DNA from: Pseudomonas lini
Lineage (GTDB): Bacteria; Pseudomonadota; Gammaproteobacteria; Pseudomonadales; Pseudomonadaceae
Length of the DNA stretch: 64,000 nt
Assembly: GCF_964063345.1 (NCBI RefSeq)
Contig: NZ_OZ061318.1
Coordinates: forward strand, 2,480,001-2,544,000
Reading direction: 5' to 3'
Positions 17,599 to 26,476 of this stretch are shown piece by piece. The stretch's first letter is position 1, and every line of letters starts with the position of its first letter. A program made the translations under genes and the position numbers. A model generated the notes under the pieces. The model saw nothing but the letters and a program-made list of their open reading frames with translations. It made no database searches and was not told the origin of the DNA.

Positions 17599-17705
17599 CA
17601 TCGCGGGCAAGCCCGCTCCCACAGTGTTCTCTGTTGTTCACAAATATTGCATTCACAGAAGATCCCTGTGGGAGCGGCGGTGCGGCGATCCGACTTGCCC
17701 GCGAT
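17599..17705. repeat. REPIN with conserved 45-bp spacer and 16-bp insert
   Basis: An inverted copy of the unit also seen twice near 20.7 kb and once at 25.3 kb: two REPs joined by the same spacer (AGTGTTCTCTGTTGTTCACA onward). Here the right REP is interrupted by 16 bp, CGGTGCGGCGATCCGA, at 17678-17693. It lies between the DUF3299 gene and oprG. Confidence 0.9.
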
Positions 17706-17750
17706 GAGGCCATCAAAGACTCCACCAAAAAACCGCCCATCACTGTTTCA

Positions 17751-17764
17751 TTGAGCTGAATCAA
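17751..17764 (+). promoter_or_regulatory. Candidate ANR/FNR box upstream of oprG
   Basis: TTGAGCTGAATCAA matches TTGAT-N4-ATCAA at nine of ten defined positions. A TACCAT sequence at 17787-17792 could be the -10 box, placing the motif centre near -41, the usual activator position. P. aeruginosa oprG is reported to depend on ANR under low oxygen, which agrees. Confidence 0.6.
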
Positions 17765-17829
17765 AAGACCGTATCAGTTGGATCCCTACCATTGGACATC
17801 GAACATTTTTAACGTCCTCTGGAGCCCCC

Positions 17830-18528
17830 ATGCACAAGTTCAAGCTCTGCGCTTCGCTGTTCGCCCTCGCGCTCGCAGCACCGCTCGCCCATGCTCACAC
17901 CGCTGGTGACATCATCGTTCGGGCCGGTGCGATTACCGTCAACCCGGAAGCCGACAGCTCCAGCGTCAAGGTCGATCAGGGCCCGCTGAAGGGCGCCGAT
18001 CTGGGTGGCAAGGCCACCATGAGCAGCGACACGCAACTGGGCCTGAACTTCGCTTACATGATCACCAACCATCTGGGAATCGAACTGCTGGCGGCCTCGC
18101 CGTTCGAGCATGACGTGAAGCTCAAAGGCACCGCCCTCGGCGCCGCCAACGGCAAACTCGGCACCCTCAAACACCTACCGCCGACCCTGAGCCTGGTCTA
18201 CTACCCACTGGACGCCAAGTCCGCGTTCCAGCCGTACATCGGCGGCGGTATCAACTACACCTGGATCTACGACGAGCACGTCAGCAGCGAAGCCAGCGCC
18301 AACGGCTTCAGCAACTTCAAGGCGGATAACTCCTGGGGTCTGGCCTGGCAGGTGGGTGCCGATTACATGCTGACCGACAACGTGATGATCAACGCCCAGG
18401 TGCGCTACATCGATATCGACACCCGTGCGACCGTGGAAAACAACGCCGTCGCGCCGGGCACTCGCGCCAGGGTCAATGTTGATGTGGATCCGTTCATCTA
18501 CATGGTTGGTTTGGGTTACAAGTTTTAA
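17830..18528 (+). CDS. oprG: OmpW-family outer membrane protein OprG
   Basis: A 232-residue outer-membrane protein. The signal peptide is MHKFKLCASLFALALAAPLAHA and the mature part begins with AGDIIVRAGAITVNPEADSS, typical of OmpW. The predicted eight-stranded barrel ends in MVGLGYKF with the terminal Phe needed for assembly. QPYIGGGINYTWIYDE is another family signature. OmpW/OprG forms a narrow channel for small, hydrophobic or amino-acid molecules. Synteny with PA4067 and its SDR neighbours supports orthology. A candidate ANR box lies 66 bp upstream. Confidence 0.9.
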   Translation: MHKFKLCASLFALALAAPLAHAHTAGDIIVRAGAITVNPEADSSSVKVDQGPLKGADLGGKATMSSDTQLGLNFAYMITNHLGIELLAASPFEHDVKLKGTALGAANGKLGTLKHLPPTLSLVYYPLDAKSAFQPYIGGGINYTWIYDEHVSSEASANGFSNFKADNSWGLAWQVGADYMLTDNVMINAQVRYIDIDTRATVENNAVAPGTRARVNVDVDPFIYMVGLGYKF

Positions 18529-18547
18529 GAAACACTTGTCCGGCTTT

Positions 18548-18642
18548 TGTGGCGAGGGAGCTTGCTCCCGCTGGGCTGCGAAGCAGACCCAATAGTGATG
18601 GCGACTGCCGCGCAGTCGAACGGGAGCAAGCTCCCTCGCCAC
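18548..18642. repeat. REPIN after oprG, GGCGAGGGAGCTTGCTCCCG family
   Basis: Inverted TGTGGCGAGGGAGCTTGCTC elements enclose about 50 bp, beginning 20 bp after the oprG stop. A separate rho-independent terminator follows it. Confidence 0.9.
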
Positions 18643-18660
18643 GGTTATCGCATCGGCCAC

Positions 18661-18689
18661 AAAAAAGGCGCCTTCAAAGGCGCCTTTTT
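18661..18689. terminator. Bidirectional rho-independent terminator between oprG and SDR gene
   Basis: AAAAAAGGCGCCTTC and AAAGGCGCCTTTTTC form a GC-rich stem with A and T runs on opposite sides, so it can work on both strands. It serves oprG on the plus strand and the SDR gene on the minus strand. Confidence 0.88.
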
Positions 18690-18705
18690 CATGGCTGTGT
18701 AAACC

Positions 18706-19635
18706 TCAGCGTCCCAGCAACCGCGCAAGGCCGACGCTCATCGGTGTCTGCTGCGGGTAGGTAAACCGCTCCAGCAAACGTCGGTTGTTCGCGCGTGAAT
18801 GACGGATGTCACCGGAGCGCGCCGGGCCGTAGCTCACGGGCGGAAGCTTGCCGACCACCGCCTCAAGGGCTGCAAGCATTTGTTTGAGGGTCGTCGCCTG
18901 ATTCCAGCCGACATTCACCGGGCCGACTTCGACCTGCGGCTTCTCGATGGCTTGCACCAACACGTCCACCAGGTCCTCTACATAGACAAAATCGCGAGTC
19001 TGCTCGCCATCGCCGAACACGGTGATCGGCAAGCCTTTCTGCGCGCGCTCGCTGAAAATGCTGATTACCCCGGAATACGGCGAGGACGGATCCTGGCGCG
19101 GGCCGAAGATGTTGAAGAAGCGGAAAACCACCGGCTCCAGAGCATGCTGGCGGCGATAGAAATCGAAGTAATGCTCGCTCGCCAACTTGTCCGCCGCATA
19201 CGGCGTCAACGGTGCCTTGGGTGTGTCTTCGTCGATCGATTCGCCTTCACCGTTGTTGCCATAGACCGCGGCGCTGGATGCAAACAGCACCCGTTTTACG
19301 CCAGCCTGACGCATGGCTTCGCAGACATTCAGCGAACCGATGAAATTGCTCTGGTGAGTCTTCACCGGATCATCCACCGATGCCTGCACTGAAGCCACCG
19401 CAGCCAGGTGCGCCACAGCGCTGCAACCGACCATCGCCTGCGCCACCAGTGCAGCATCGGCGACGTCGCCCACGATCAGTTCGACGAGGGGATTGTCCAG
19501 CGGCAGGTTACTGCGTTTTCCGGTAGAGAGGTCATCGAGAATCCGCACCGAATGCCCCTTGGCGAGCAAGGCGTCGGTCAGGTGCGAACCGATGAAACCG
19601 GCACCGCCGGTGATTAAAACAGGGCTGTCAGCCAT
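18706..19635 (-). CDS. NAD-dependent sugar-nucleotide epimerase/dehydratase (SDR family)
   Basis: A 309-residue extended SDR enzyme. The NAD-binding GGAGFIGSHL starts near residue 9. The catalytic elements are ASSAAVYG and YAADK, and RFFNIFGPRQDPSSPYSGVI is typical of UDP-glucose 4-epimerase relatives. It most likely converts a UDP- or dTDP-sugar for surface polysaccharide. The start at 19635 (MADSPVLITGG) overlaps the upstream gene by 8 bp. It corresponds to PA4068. The exact sugar is not evident. Confidence 0.88.
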   Translation of the reverse strand: MADSPVLITGGAGFIGSHLTDALLAKGHSVRILDDLSTGKRSNLPLDNPLVELIVGDVADAALVAQAMVGCSAVAHLAAVASVQASVDDPVKTHQSNFIGSLNVCEAMRQAGVKRVLFASSAAVYGNNGEGESIDEDTPKAPLTPYAADKLASEHYFDFYRRQHALEPVVFRFFNIFGPRQDPSSPYSGVISIFSERAQKGLPITVFGDGEQTRDFVYVEDLVDVLVQAIEKPQVEVGPVNVGWNQATTLKQMLAALEAVVGKLPPVSYGPARSGDIRHSRANNRRLLERFTYPQQTPMSVGLARLLGR

Positions 19636-20512
19636 GGCGATAAAACCTATCCAGTAAGCCCGGGAGTGCCGCGCGCCAGGCGCGGGGCTTGATCCCGAAA
19701 GTGTGCAGAATTTTCTTGCAGGCCAGCACCGCGTGTTGCGGTTCTTCGGCGGCGTCGGACCGCGCGGCGTGAGCCTGGGCGGTCGGCGCTTCGATGGCCA
19801 ACGGGTGCAGGGCGCGTGCTTCGGTAAGAATCGCCTGCCCCAGTGCCAGCGGCGTGGTCGCTTCATGTCCGGCGTAGTGGTAAGTGCCCCACAGCGGCGC
19901 GGAGCAATCGAGTTGCTTGAGCACCGAAATGATCACCCGGGCGGCATCGTCCACTGGCGTCGGATTACCGCGACGATCATCAGCCATCAGCAGTTCTTCA
20001 GCTTTCTCGGCCCGGCTCAGGAATCGCCCGAGGGTACCGTCGGGGCTGTCATCGAGCAGCCAGCCGAAACGCAGCAGTACGTGCTGCGGACAAGTGGCGC
20101 GCACGCTTTGCTCGATTCGCCACAAGGCCTGGCCACGCAAGCCCAGCGGCACCGGTTCGTCTTTTTCGCTGTAGGCGGTCGCCCGGGAGCCGTCGAACAC
20201 GCGATAACTCGACGGTTGCAGCAGCACAATGTTGTGATGCTGGCACAGCTCGGCCAGCCGTTCGACGGCTCGCTCTTGCCCGGCCAGACGCTGTTCGCTG
20301 ACGGCCTCCGCCTGGAACCAGTCAAAATAGTAGGCGAGATTGATCAACGCATCCGGACGGGTATCGTCGAGCAGTTGCGTCAGGCTCGCGGCGTCCCAGC
20401 CGTCTTGCGGTGGGCGGGGGGCGAGGAAACCGATGTCTTCCTCCGCACCGAGGCGAATCAGCGCCTGCCCAAGGGCATTTCCGCCGCCCAGTAACATAAG
20501 GCGCATTCGCAT
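19628..20512 (-). CDS. Sugar nucleotide-binding SDR-like protein
   Basis: A 294-residue protein of the RmlD/atypical SDR kind. It starts MRMRLMLLGGGNALGQALIR, a Rossmann glycine motif (GGGNALG), and continues with DALINLAYYFDWFQAEAVSE and LLQPSSYRVFDG. SYRVFDG fills the place of the usual catalytic Tyr segment, but no clear YXXXK is seen, so it may bind rather than convert its sugar nucleotide. In-frame ATGs at 20512, 20506 and 20497 are possible; I used the first. It is co-transcribed with the epimerase and matches PA4069. Confidence 0.8.
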   Translation of the reverse strand: MRMRLMLLGGGNALGQALIRLGAEEDIGFLAPRPPQDGWDAASLTQLLDDTRPDALINLAYYFDWFQAEAVSEQRLAGQERAVERLAELCQHHNIVLLQPSSYRVFDGSRATAYSEKDEPVPLGLRGQALWRIEQSVRATCPQHVLLRFGWLLDDSPDGTLGRFLSRAEKAEELLMADDRRGNPTPVDDAARVIISVLKQLDCSAPLWGTYHYAGHEATTPLALGQAILTEARALHPLAIEAPTAQAHAARSDAAEEPQHAVLACKKILHTFGIKPRAWRAALPGLLDRFYRHG

Positions 20513-20942
20513 AGAGTCAGCAGGCCCAGTCTGATTGGAACGATGGCTATATCGACAACGCCCGCAGGCGATGTCCTCAATAATTGCCGGAATCGTTGCA
20601 TTTTGCGGGTTTAGTGCGCAACCGTCATCCGTAAAGTGTAGATCTCCCAGATTTGCGGTGCTGCAACCGGCCCCATCGCGGGCAAGCCCACTCCCACAGG
20701 GATCTTCTGTGAATGCAATATTTGTGAACAACAGAGAACACTGTGGGAGACCCCAGGGATTTGGTGCTGCTACTGCCCCATCGCGGGCAAGCCCGCTCCC
20801 ACAGGGATCTTCTGTGAATGCAATATTTGTGAACAACAGAGAACACTGTGGGAGCGGGCTTGCCCGCGATAGGGCCCTAAAGGCCGGCAAAGGTCGTGAG
20901 CGGTACTTGCATCTTCCCCGACTCGCCCGCATAAATCAGGAC
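20513..20942. other. 430-bp divergent intergenic region holding two REPIN copies
   Basis: The gap between the divergent SDR-like gene and lhr has no gene. A long open frame runs through it in phase with lhr, but only because the repeats lack stops; it contains no conserved protein sequence. The middle is occupied by the tandem REPINs. The flanks (20513-20673 and 20871-20942) should hold both promoters. I could not assign clear -35 and -10 boxes. Confidence 0.7.
20674..20870. repeat. Tandem pair of REPINs with identical spacer
   Basis: Two head-to-tail copies of one unit. Copy 1 (20674-20750) has left REP, spacer and a right REP cut short at CTGTGGGAGA. Copy 2 (20779-20870) is complete and ends GCGGGCTTGCCCGCGAT. 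The spacer (GGGATCTTCTGTGAATGCAA onward, ending AGAACACT) is the same in both and almost identical at 25.3 kb. Confidence 0.92.
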
Positions 20943-23900
20943 ATGAATCTGCCCATCCCCACGGACGCTGCTCTGGCAGGCTTTCACCCCGCCGTCAGCG
21001 CCTGGTTCAGCAATACCTTCGCGACGGCCACCGCCGCCCAGGCCCGGGCGTGGCCGTTGATCCGCCAGCGCCGTTCGACCCTGATCGCCGCGCCCACCGG
21101 TTCCGGCAAAACCCTTACCGCGTTTCTGGCCGTGCTCGACGATCTGGTCCATCGTGGCCTGGAGAGCCCGGACGGCCTGCCGGACGAAACCCTGGTGGTC
21201 TACGTTTCACCGCTCAAGGCGCTGTCCAACGACATCCAGATCAACCTGCAAAACCCGCTGGCCGGCATCACCGAACAGTTGCGGGTGATGGGCCTGCCCG
21301 ATGTGCCGATCAGCACCGCCGTGCGCACCGGCGATACGCCGCAAAAAGAGCGTTCGGCCATGCGCAAAACCGCGCCGCACATTCTGGTGACTACTCCGGA
21401 ATCCCTTTACGTACTGCTCGGTTCCGACTCCGGCCGGCAAATGCTCGGCACCACGCAAACGGTGATCGTCGACGAAATCCACGCCATTGCCGCCAGCAAA
21501 CGCGGTAGCCACCTGGCCCTGAGCCTGGAGCGTTTGCAGGCCCTCTGTTCGCAACCGCTGGTGCGTATTGGCCTGTCCGCCACGCAGAAACCCATCGAAG
21601 CGGTCTCGCGCTTTTTGGTCGGCCGTGATCGCGACTGCGACATCATCGACATCGGCCACGCCCGCCCACGGGATCTCGATATAGAGGTGCCGCCCGTGCC
21701 GTTGTCGGCGGTAATGGCCAACGACGTCTGGGAACTGGTCTATGACCGACTCGCCGCCCTCGCCCGTGAACACCGGACCACGCTGATTTTCGTCAACACC
21801 CGGCGTCTGGCCGAACGCCTGAGTCGACACTTGAGCGAACGCCTCGGCAAGGACGCGGTAGCGGCCCACCATGGCAGCCTGGCCAAGGAGTTTCGCCTGG
21901 ACGCCGAGCAACGGCTCAAGCGCGGCGAGCTGCAAGTGCTGATCGCCACTGCTTCGCTGGAATTGGGGATCGACATCGGCGACGTCGACCTGGTGTGCCA
22001 GATCGCTTCGCCACGCTCGATTGCCGGGTTTGTGCAACGGGTCGGCCGCTCCGGGCATCAGGTCGGCGGCATGCCCAAGGGCCGGTTATTCGCCACCACT
22101 CGCGACGATCTGATCGAATGCGCCGCCCTGCTCGATTGCGTCCGCCGTGGCGAACTCGACACGCTGCAGATCCCAGAAGCGCCGCTGGACGTGCTGGCCC
22201 AGCAGATCATCGCTGAAGTCAGCTGTCAGGAATGGCAGGAACAGGCGCTGCTGGACATGCTGCGCAACGCCTCGCCTTACGCCAGGCTCGACGAAAAGCA
22301 CTATCAGGCACTGCTGCAGATGCTCGCCGAGGGCTACAACGGGCGCCTGGGTATTCGCAGCGCTTATCTGCACCGGGACGCCGTAAGCCGCGCCCTTCGC
22401 GGCCGTCGAGGCGCCAAGCTGACCGCCGTGACCAGCGGCGGGACGATTCCCGACAACGCCGACTACAGCGTTCTGCTGGAGCCTCAAGGGCTGAACATCG
22501 GCAGCGTCAACGAAGACTTCGCGGTGGAAAGTATCGCCGGAGATATCTTTCAGCTGGGCAATACGTCGTATCGAATTTTGCGGGTTGAAACCGGCAAAGT
22601 CCGGGTCGAAGACGCTCAGGGTCAACCGCCGACCATTCCGTTCTGGCTCGGAGAAGCACCCGGGCGCAGCGATGAACTGTCGTTCGCCGTGGCCCGCCTG
22701 CAAGCGCAACTCGATGAACGCCTCGGTGCCACACCCGGCAACCTGCAGCCAGCCGTCGACTGGCTGACTGACACCCTCGGCTTGAATCTCGCCAGTGCCG
22801 AGCAACTGGTGGATTATCTGGCCCGGGCGCGTCAGACCCTCGGCGCCTTGCCATCGCAAGACACGCTGCTGATGGAGCGGTTTTTCGACGAGTCCGGCGG
22901 TACTCAACTGATCATCCACTCGCCATTCGGCAGCCGCATCAACCGCGCCTGGGGCCTGGCCCTGCGCAAGCGGTTCTGCCGCACCTTCAACTTCGAATTG
23001 CAGGCCGCCGCCAGCGAGGACGCCATCGTGCTGTCGCTGTCCACCGGTCACAGCTTCGAGCTTGAGGACGTCTGGCGTTATCTGCACAGCAACAGTGCCG
23101 AACATACCTTGATTCAAGCGGTGCTCGAGGCGCCGCTGTTTGGCGTGCGCTGGCGCTGGAACGCCGGGGTCGCCCTGGCGCTGCCGCGCTACAGCGGCGG
23201 ACGTAAAGTACCGCCGCAGATCCAGCGGATGAAAAGCGAAGACCTGATCGCCAGTGTGTTTCCCGATCAGATCGCCTGCGTGGAAAACCTCGCCGGCGAG
23301 CGTGAGATTCCCGATCACCCGCTGGTGGAACAAACCCTCGACGATTGCCTGCACGAAGCCATGGACAGCGAAGGCTGGCTGGCGTTGTTGCGGCGCATCG
23401 AACAGGGCGACATCCGCCTGATCAGCCGTGATCTGCCAGCGCCTTCGCCACTGGCGGCGGAGATACTCAGCGCCCGCCCCTACACCTTTCTCGACGATGC
23501 GCCGCTGGAAGAGCGCCGCACTCAGGCAGTGCTCAGCCGCCGCTGGAGTGATCCGCAGTCCACCGATGATCTCGGTGCGCTGGACGCCGAGGCGATTACT
23601 GCGGTGCGTGATGAAGCCTGGCCAACGCCCACCGGCATTGATGAAATGCATGAAGCGTTGATGAGCCTGGCGTGCATCGCCGATAACGAGGCTCAGGCCA
23701 ACCCGAATTGGCTCGATTGGCTGAATACCCTCGCCGACACTGGCCGCGCCAGTCGTTTGCAAATCAACGCAGAGCGATCGCTGTGGTTGGCGCTGGAGCG
23801 ACTGACCTGCCTGCGGGCGATTTATCCACAGGCCACATTGGCTCCACCGTTGGAGGCATTGCCCGGTTTCGATGAAACCTGGGAGCCAGACGAAGCGGTG

Positions 23901-25259
23901 CTGGAAGTGATCCGCGCGCGGCTCAGCGCGTTTGGTCCGTTGCCGCTGAAAGCGATTGCCGAACCGCTTGGATTACCGGCGATTCAAGTCACTCAAGCCT
24001 TGGCGCAACTGGAGCGCGAAGGCTATGTACTGCGCGGGCAATTCACCCCAGGCGTCCCTGAAGAAGAATGGTGTGAACGACATCTGCTGGCGCGGATTCA
24101 TCGCTACACGGTCAAACGGCTGCGACGGGAAATCGAGCCGGTGGCGTTGCAGGATTTCATGCGTTTTCTGTTTGACTGGCAGCATCTTTCCGCCGCCAGC
24201 CAAGGTCAGGGCCGCGCGGTGTTGCCGGCGATCATCAGCCAGTTCGAAGGCTACCCCGCCGCCGCGTCGGCGTGGGACAGCGACATTCTGCCGGCGCGTA
24301 TCAAAGACTATTCGGCGAGCTGGCTGGATGAGTTATGCCGCAGCGGCAAACTGGTGTGGACCCGCCTGACCACGCACAACAAGAGCACCAGCACGGCATT
24401 ACGCAGCACGCCGATTCTACTGCTGCCGCGCAGTCAAGTCGGGTTGTGGAGCGGCTTGACCGAGCAGACACCGGTCAGCGAACTGTCGCCTAAAACCCAA
24501 AAAGTCCATGAAGCGCTCAGCCAGCATGGCGCACTGTTTTTCGATGAGCTGATTCACGAAGCCCATCTGCTGCGCTCGGAACTGGAAATCGCCTTGCAGG
24601 AACTGGTCGGTGCCGGGCTGGTAAACGCCGACAGTTTCGCCGGCCTGCGGGCGCTGATTACCCCGGCCAGCAAACGCCAGAATCGCAGCAACCGACGCGG
24701 GCGCGGAGCGTTTGTTGGCGGCATGGACGATGCCGGACGCTGGGCGTTGCTGCGCCGCGGTGCTGTCGCGCCGATTGTGGATAAACAACAGCCGGCGCCT
24801 ACGCCGAGCGACACCCTGGAACACATCGCCATGACCTTGTTGCGCCGTTACGGCGTAGTGTTCTGGCGCTTGCTGGAGCGGGAGGCGGACTGGTTGCCGA
24901 GTTGGCGGGAATTGCTGCGCACATTTCATCGGCTCGAGGCCCGGGGCGAGATTCGCGGCGGGCGGTTTGTCAGTGGTCTGGCGGGGGAGCAATTTGCGCT
25001 GCCCGAGGCGATTCCATTGTTGCGCGAAGTCAGACGGCGCCCCTGCGATGGAAGTCTGATCGCGGTGTGTGGGGTGGATCCGCTGAACCTCGCCGGCACC
25101 TTGTTGCCTGGCGCGAAAGTGCCGGCGCTGGCGAGCAATCGACTGGTGTATCGCGACGGCCTACCGGCCGCCGCCGAGATCGCCGGCAAGCAACAGTTCT
25201 GGCTGGAGCTGGATCAGCAGGCCAGTGCCGAGGTCCGAAACAAACTGATCCGGCATTGA
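20943..25259 (+). CDS. lhr: Large ATP-dependent helicase Lhr
   Basis: A 1438-residue superfamily 2 helicase involved in nucleic-acid repair and processing. Walker A AAPTGSGKT is at about 49-57, the DEIH box at 177-180, SAT (motif III) at about 212-214, and QRVGRSGHQ (motif VI) near residue 365. A winged-helix/beta-sheet Lhr core and a long C-terminal extension follow, the latter with helix-turn-helix-like repeats and the segment RRGRGAFVGG. The length matches full-size Lhr rather than the shorter Lhr-core proteins. The start at 20943 (MNLPIPTDAALAGFHP) is the first ATG after the repeats and fits homologues. Confidence 0.93.
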   Translation: MNLPIPTDAALAGFHPAVSAWFSNTFATATAAQARAWPLIRQRRSTLIAAPTGSGKTLTAFLAVLDDLVHRGLESPDGLPDETLVVYVSPLKALSNDIQINLQNPLAGITEQLRVMGLPDVPISTAVRTGDTPQKERSAMRKTAPHILVTTPESLYVLLGSDSGRQMLGTTQTVIVDEIHAIAASKRGSHLALSLERLQALCSQPLVRIGLSATQKPIEAVSRFLVGRDRDCDIIDIGHARPRDLDIEVPPVPLSAVMANDVWELVYDRLAALAREHRTTLIFVNTRRLAERLSRHLSERLGKDAVAAHHGSLAKEFRLDAEQRLKRGELQVLIATASLELGIDIGDVDLVCQIASPRSIAGFVQRVGRSGHQVGGMPKGRLFATTRDDLIECAALLDCVRRGELDTLQIPEAPLDVLAQQIIAEVSCQEWQEQALLDMLRNASPYARLDEKHYQALLQMLAEGYNGRLGIRSAYLHRDAVSRALRGRRGAKLTAVTSGGTIPDNADYSVLLEPQGLNIGSVNEDFAVESIAGDIFQLGNTSYRILRVETGKVRVEDAQGQPPTIPFWLGEAPGRSDELSFAVARLQAQLDERLGATPGNLQPAVDWLTDTLGLNLASAEQLVDYLARARQTLGALPSQDTLLMERFFDESGGTQLIIHSPFGSRINRAWGLALRKRFCRTFNFELQAAASEDAIVLSLSTGHSFELEDVWRYLHSNSAEHTLIQAVLEAPLFGVRWRWNAGVALALPRYSGGRKVPPQIQRMKSEDLIASVFPDQIACVENLAGEREIPDHPLVEQTLDDCLHEAMDSEGWLALLRRIEQGDIRLISRDLPAPSPLAAEILSARPYTFLDDAPLEERRTQAVLSRRWSDPQSTDDLGALDAEAITAVRDEAWPTPTGIDEMHEALMSLACIADNEAQANPNWLDWLNTLADTGRASRLQINAERSLWLALERLTCLRAIYPQATLAPPLEALPGFDETWEPDEAVLEVIRARLSAFGPLPLKAIAEPLGLPAIQVTQALAQLEREGYVLRGQFTPGVPEEEWCERHLLARIHRYTVKRLRREIEPVALQDFMRFLFDWQHLSAASQGQGRAVLPAIISQFEGYPAAASAWDSDILPARIKDYSASWLDELCRSGKLVWTRLTTHNKSTSTALRSTPILLLPRSQVGLWSGLTEQTPVSELSPKTQKVHEALSQHGALFFDELIHEAHLLRSELEIALQELVGAGLVNADSFAGLRALITPASKRQNRSNRRGRGAFVGGMDDAGRWALLRRGAVAPIVDKQQPAPTPSDTLEHIAMTLLRRYGVVFWRLLEREADWLPSWRELLRTFHRLEARGEIRGGRFVSGLAGEQFALPEAIPLLREVRRRPCDGSLIAVCGVDPLNLAGTLLPGAKVPALASNRLVYRDGLPAAAEIAGKQQFWLELDQQASAEVRNKLIRH

Positions 25260-25277
25260 TGTGGTCTGGAACGGCCC

Positions 25278-25370
25278 CATCGCGGGCAAGCCCGCTCCCA
25301 CAGGGATCTTCTGTGAATGCAATATTTGTGAACAACAAAAAACACTGTGGGAGCGGGCTTGCCCGCGATG
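25278..25370. repeat. REPIN with conserved spacer after lhr
   Basis: A complete copy of the unit at 20.7 kb, differing by a few bases in the spacer (AACAACAAAAAACACT instead of AACAACAGAGAACACT). It lies 18 bp after the lhr stop. The other about 180 bp before the DUF72 gene has no recognisable motif beyond a GGGAGG ribosome-binding site. Confidence 0.92.
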
Positions 25371-25549
25371 GCGGTCTAACAGTCGACATCAATGTTGAAT
25401 GTTCTGGCCTCATCGCGAGCATGCCCGCACACATTTGATTTGTGGTGTTTTTGAGTTTTACCGTCCGTAGCCCCGTCGAAACTTTCTCGCACGCCCGGCA
25501 GTCATCAAAAGACAGAGGCTGTCCGAGGGTTACATAGACGGGAGGCGAC

Positions 25550-26476
25550 ATGGCGGCGATTCATATTGGTATTTCAGGCTGGCGCTACACGCCTTGGCGG
25601 GGGGAGTTCTACCCGAAGGGGCTGACCCAGAAGCGCGAATTGCAATTCGCTTCACGGGCAGTGAACAGCATCGAAATCAATGGATCGTTTTACGCCCTGC
25701 AACGGCCAGAACGTTATGCCCAGTGGTACGACGAAACCCCGGCGGGCTTCGTCTTCAGCGTCAAGGCGCCGCGTTTTATCACCCACATCAAGCGCTTGCG
25801 GGACATTCATAAGCCGCTGGCGAATTTCTTCGCTTCCGGGGTGCTGGAACTCAAGGAAAAACTCGGCCCGATCCTCTGGCAGTTTCCACCCAACTTCAAA
25901 TTCGACCCGCAATTGTTCGAAAGCTTTCTCGAACAATTACCCCACGACACGGAACAGGCCGCCGCCCTCGCCCGCCAACATGAGCCGCGCCTGAATGGTC
26001 ACGCCAGCATGAAGGCCTACGGCAAAAAGCCGCTGCGCCATGCCGTGGAAATTCGCCACGAAAGTTTTGTCGATCCCGCCTTCATCCGTCTGCTCAAACG
26101 CTACAACACTGCGCTGGTCATCGCCGACACCGCCGGAAAATGGCCGTACCGCGAAGACCTCACCAGTGATTTCGTCTATCTGCGCCTGCACGGTGCCGAA
26201 GAGCTCTACGCCAGCGGTTACACCCCACAAGCGCTGCAACGCTGGGGTGACCGGATCGAGGCCTGGTATCACGGACAGCAACCGGCAGATCCGCAATTGA
26301 TCGCGCCTCGGCAAAAACCCAAAACACGCAGATCCCGTGAGGTGTTCTGTTATTTCGATAACGACATAAAAGTCCGGGCACCCTTCGATGCGCGCCGCCT
26401 GCTTGAGCGTTTGCATCTCGACAAAGACCTTGCCACTGCCCCCGGCGAACCCGCTGCCGAAGGAGTGCTGCCATGA
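25550..26476 (+). CDS. DUF72 (YecE-like) protein
   Basis: A 308-residue protein of the DUF72 family, a TIM-barrel related to sugar-phosphate isomerases. Conserved blocks are [19 protein letters not shown] at the N-terminus, [36 protein letters not shown], and [15 protein letters not shown]. The ribosome-binding site GGGAGGCGAC precedes the ATG. No biochemical role is established for the family. It opens a four-gene set in which each start overlaps the previous stop by 4 bp, so it is likely made together with the endonuclease/phosphatase-fold protein and ClsB. Confidence 0.88.
   Translation: MAAIHIGISGWRYTPWRGEFYPKGLTQKRELQFASRAVNSIEINGSFYALQRPERYAQWYDETPAGFVFSVKAPRFITHIKRLRDIHKPLANFFASGVLELKEKLGPILWQFPPNFKFDPQLFESFLEQLPHDTEQAAALARQHEPRLNGHASMKAYGKKPLRHAVEIRHESFVDPAFIRLLKRYNTALVIADTAGKWPYREDLTSDFVYLRLHGAEELYASGYTPQALQRWGDRIEAWYHGQQPADPQLIAPRQKPKTRRSREVFCYFDNDIKVRAPFDARRLLERLHLDKDLATAPGEPAAEGVLP

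Noticed and set aside
20674..20870. CRISPR-like direct repeats
   Set aside because: Only two repeats, each an inverted REP pair, with the same sequence between; there are no varied spacers and no cas genes.
20535..20942. N-terminal extension of Lhr through the repeat region
   Set aside because: The added residues are translated REP sequences, including a duplicated SRASPLPQGS-like block, and Lhr homologues begin at the ATG at 20943.
22086..23762. A 558-codon open frame antisense to lhr
   Set aside because: It lies fully within a conserved helicase gene and has no conserved sequence or ribosome-binding site.
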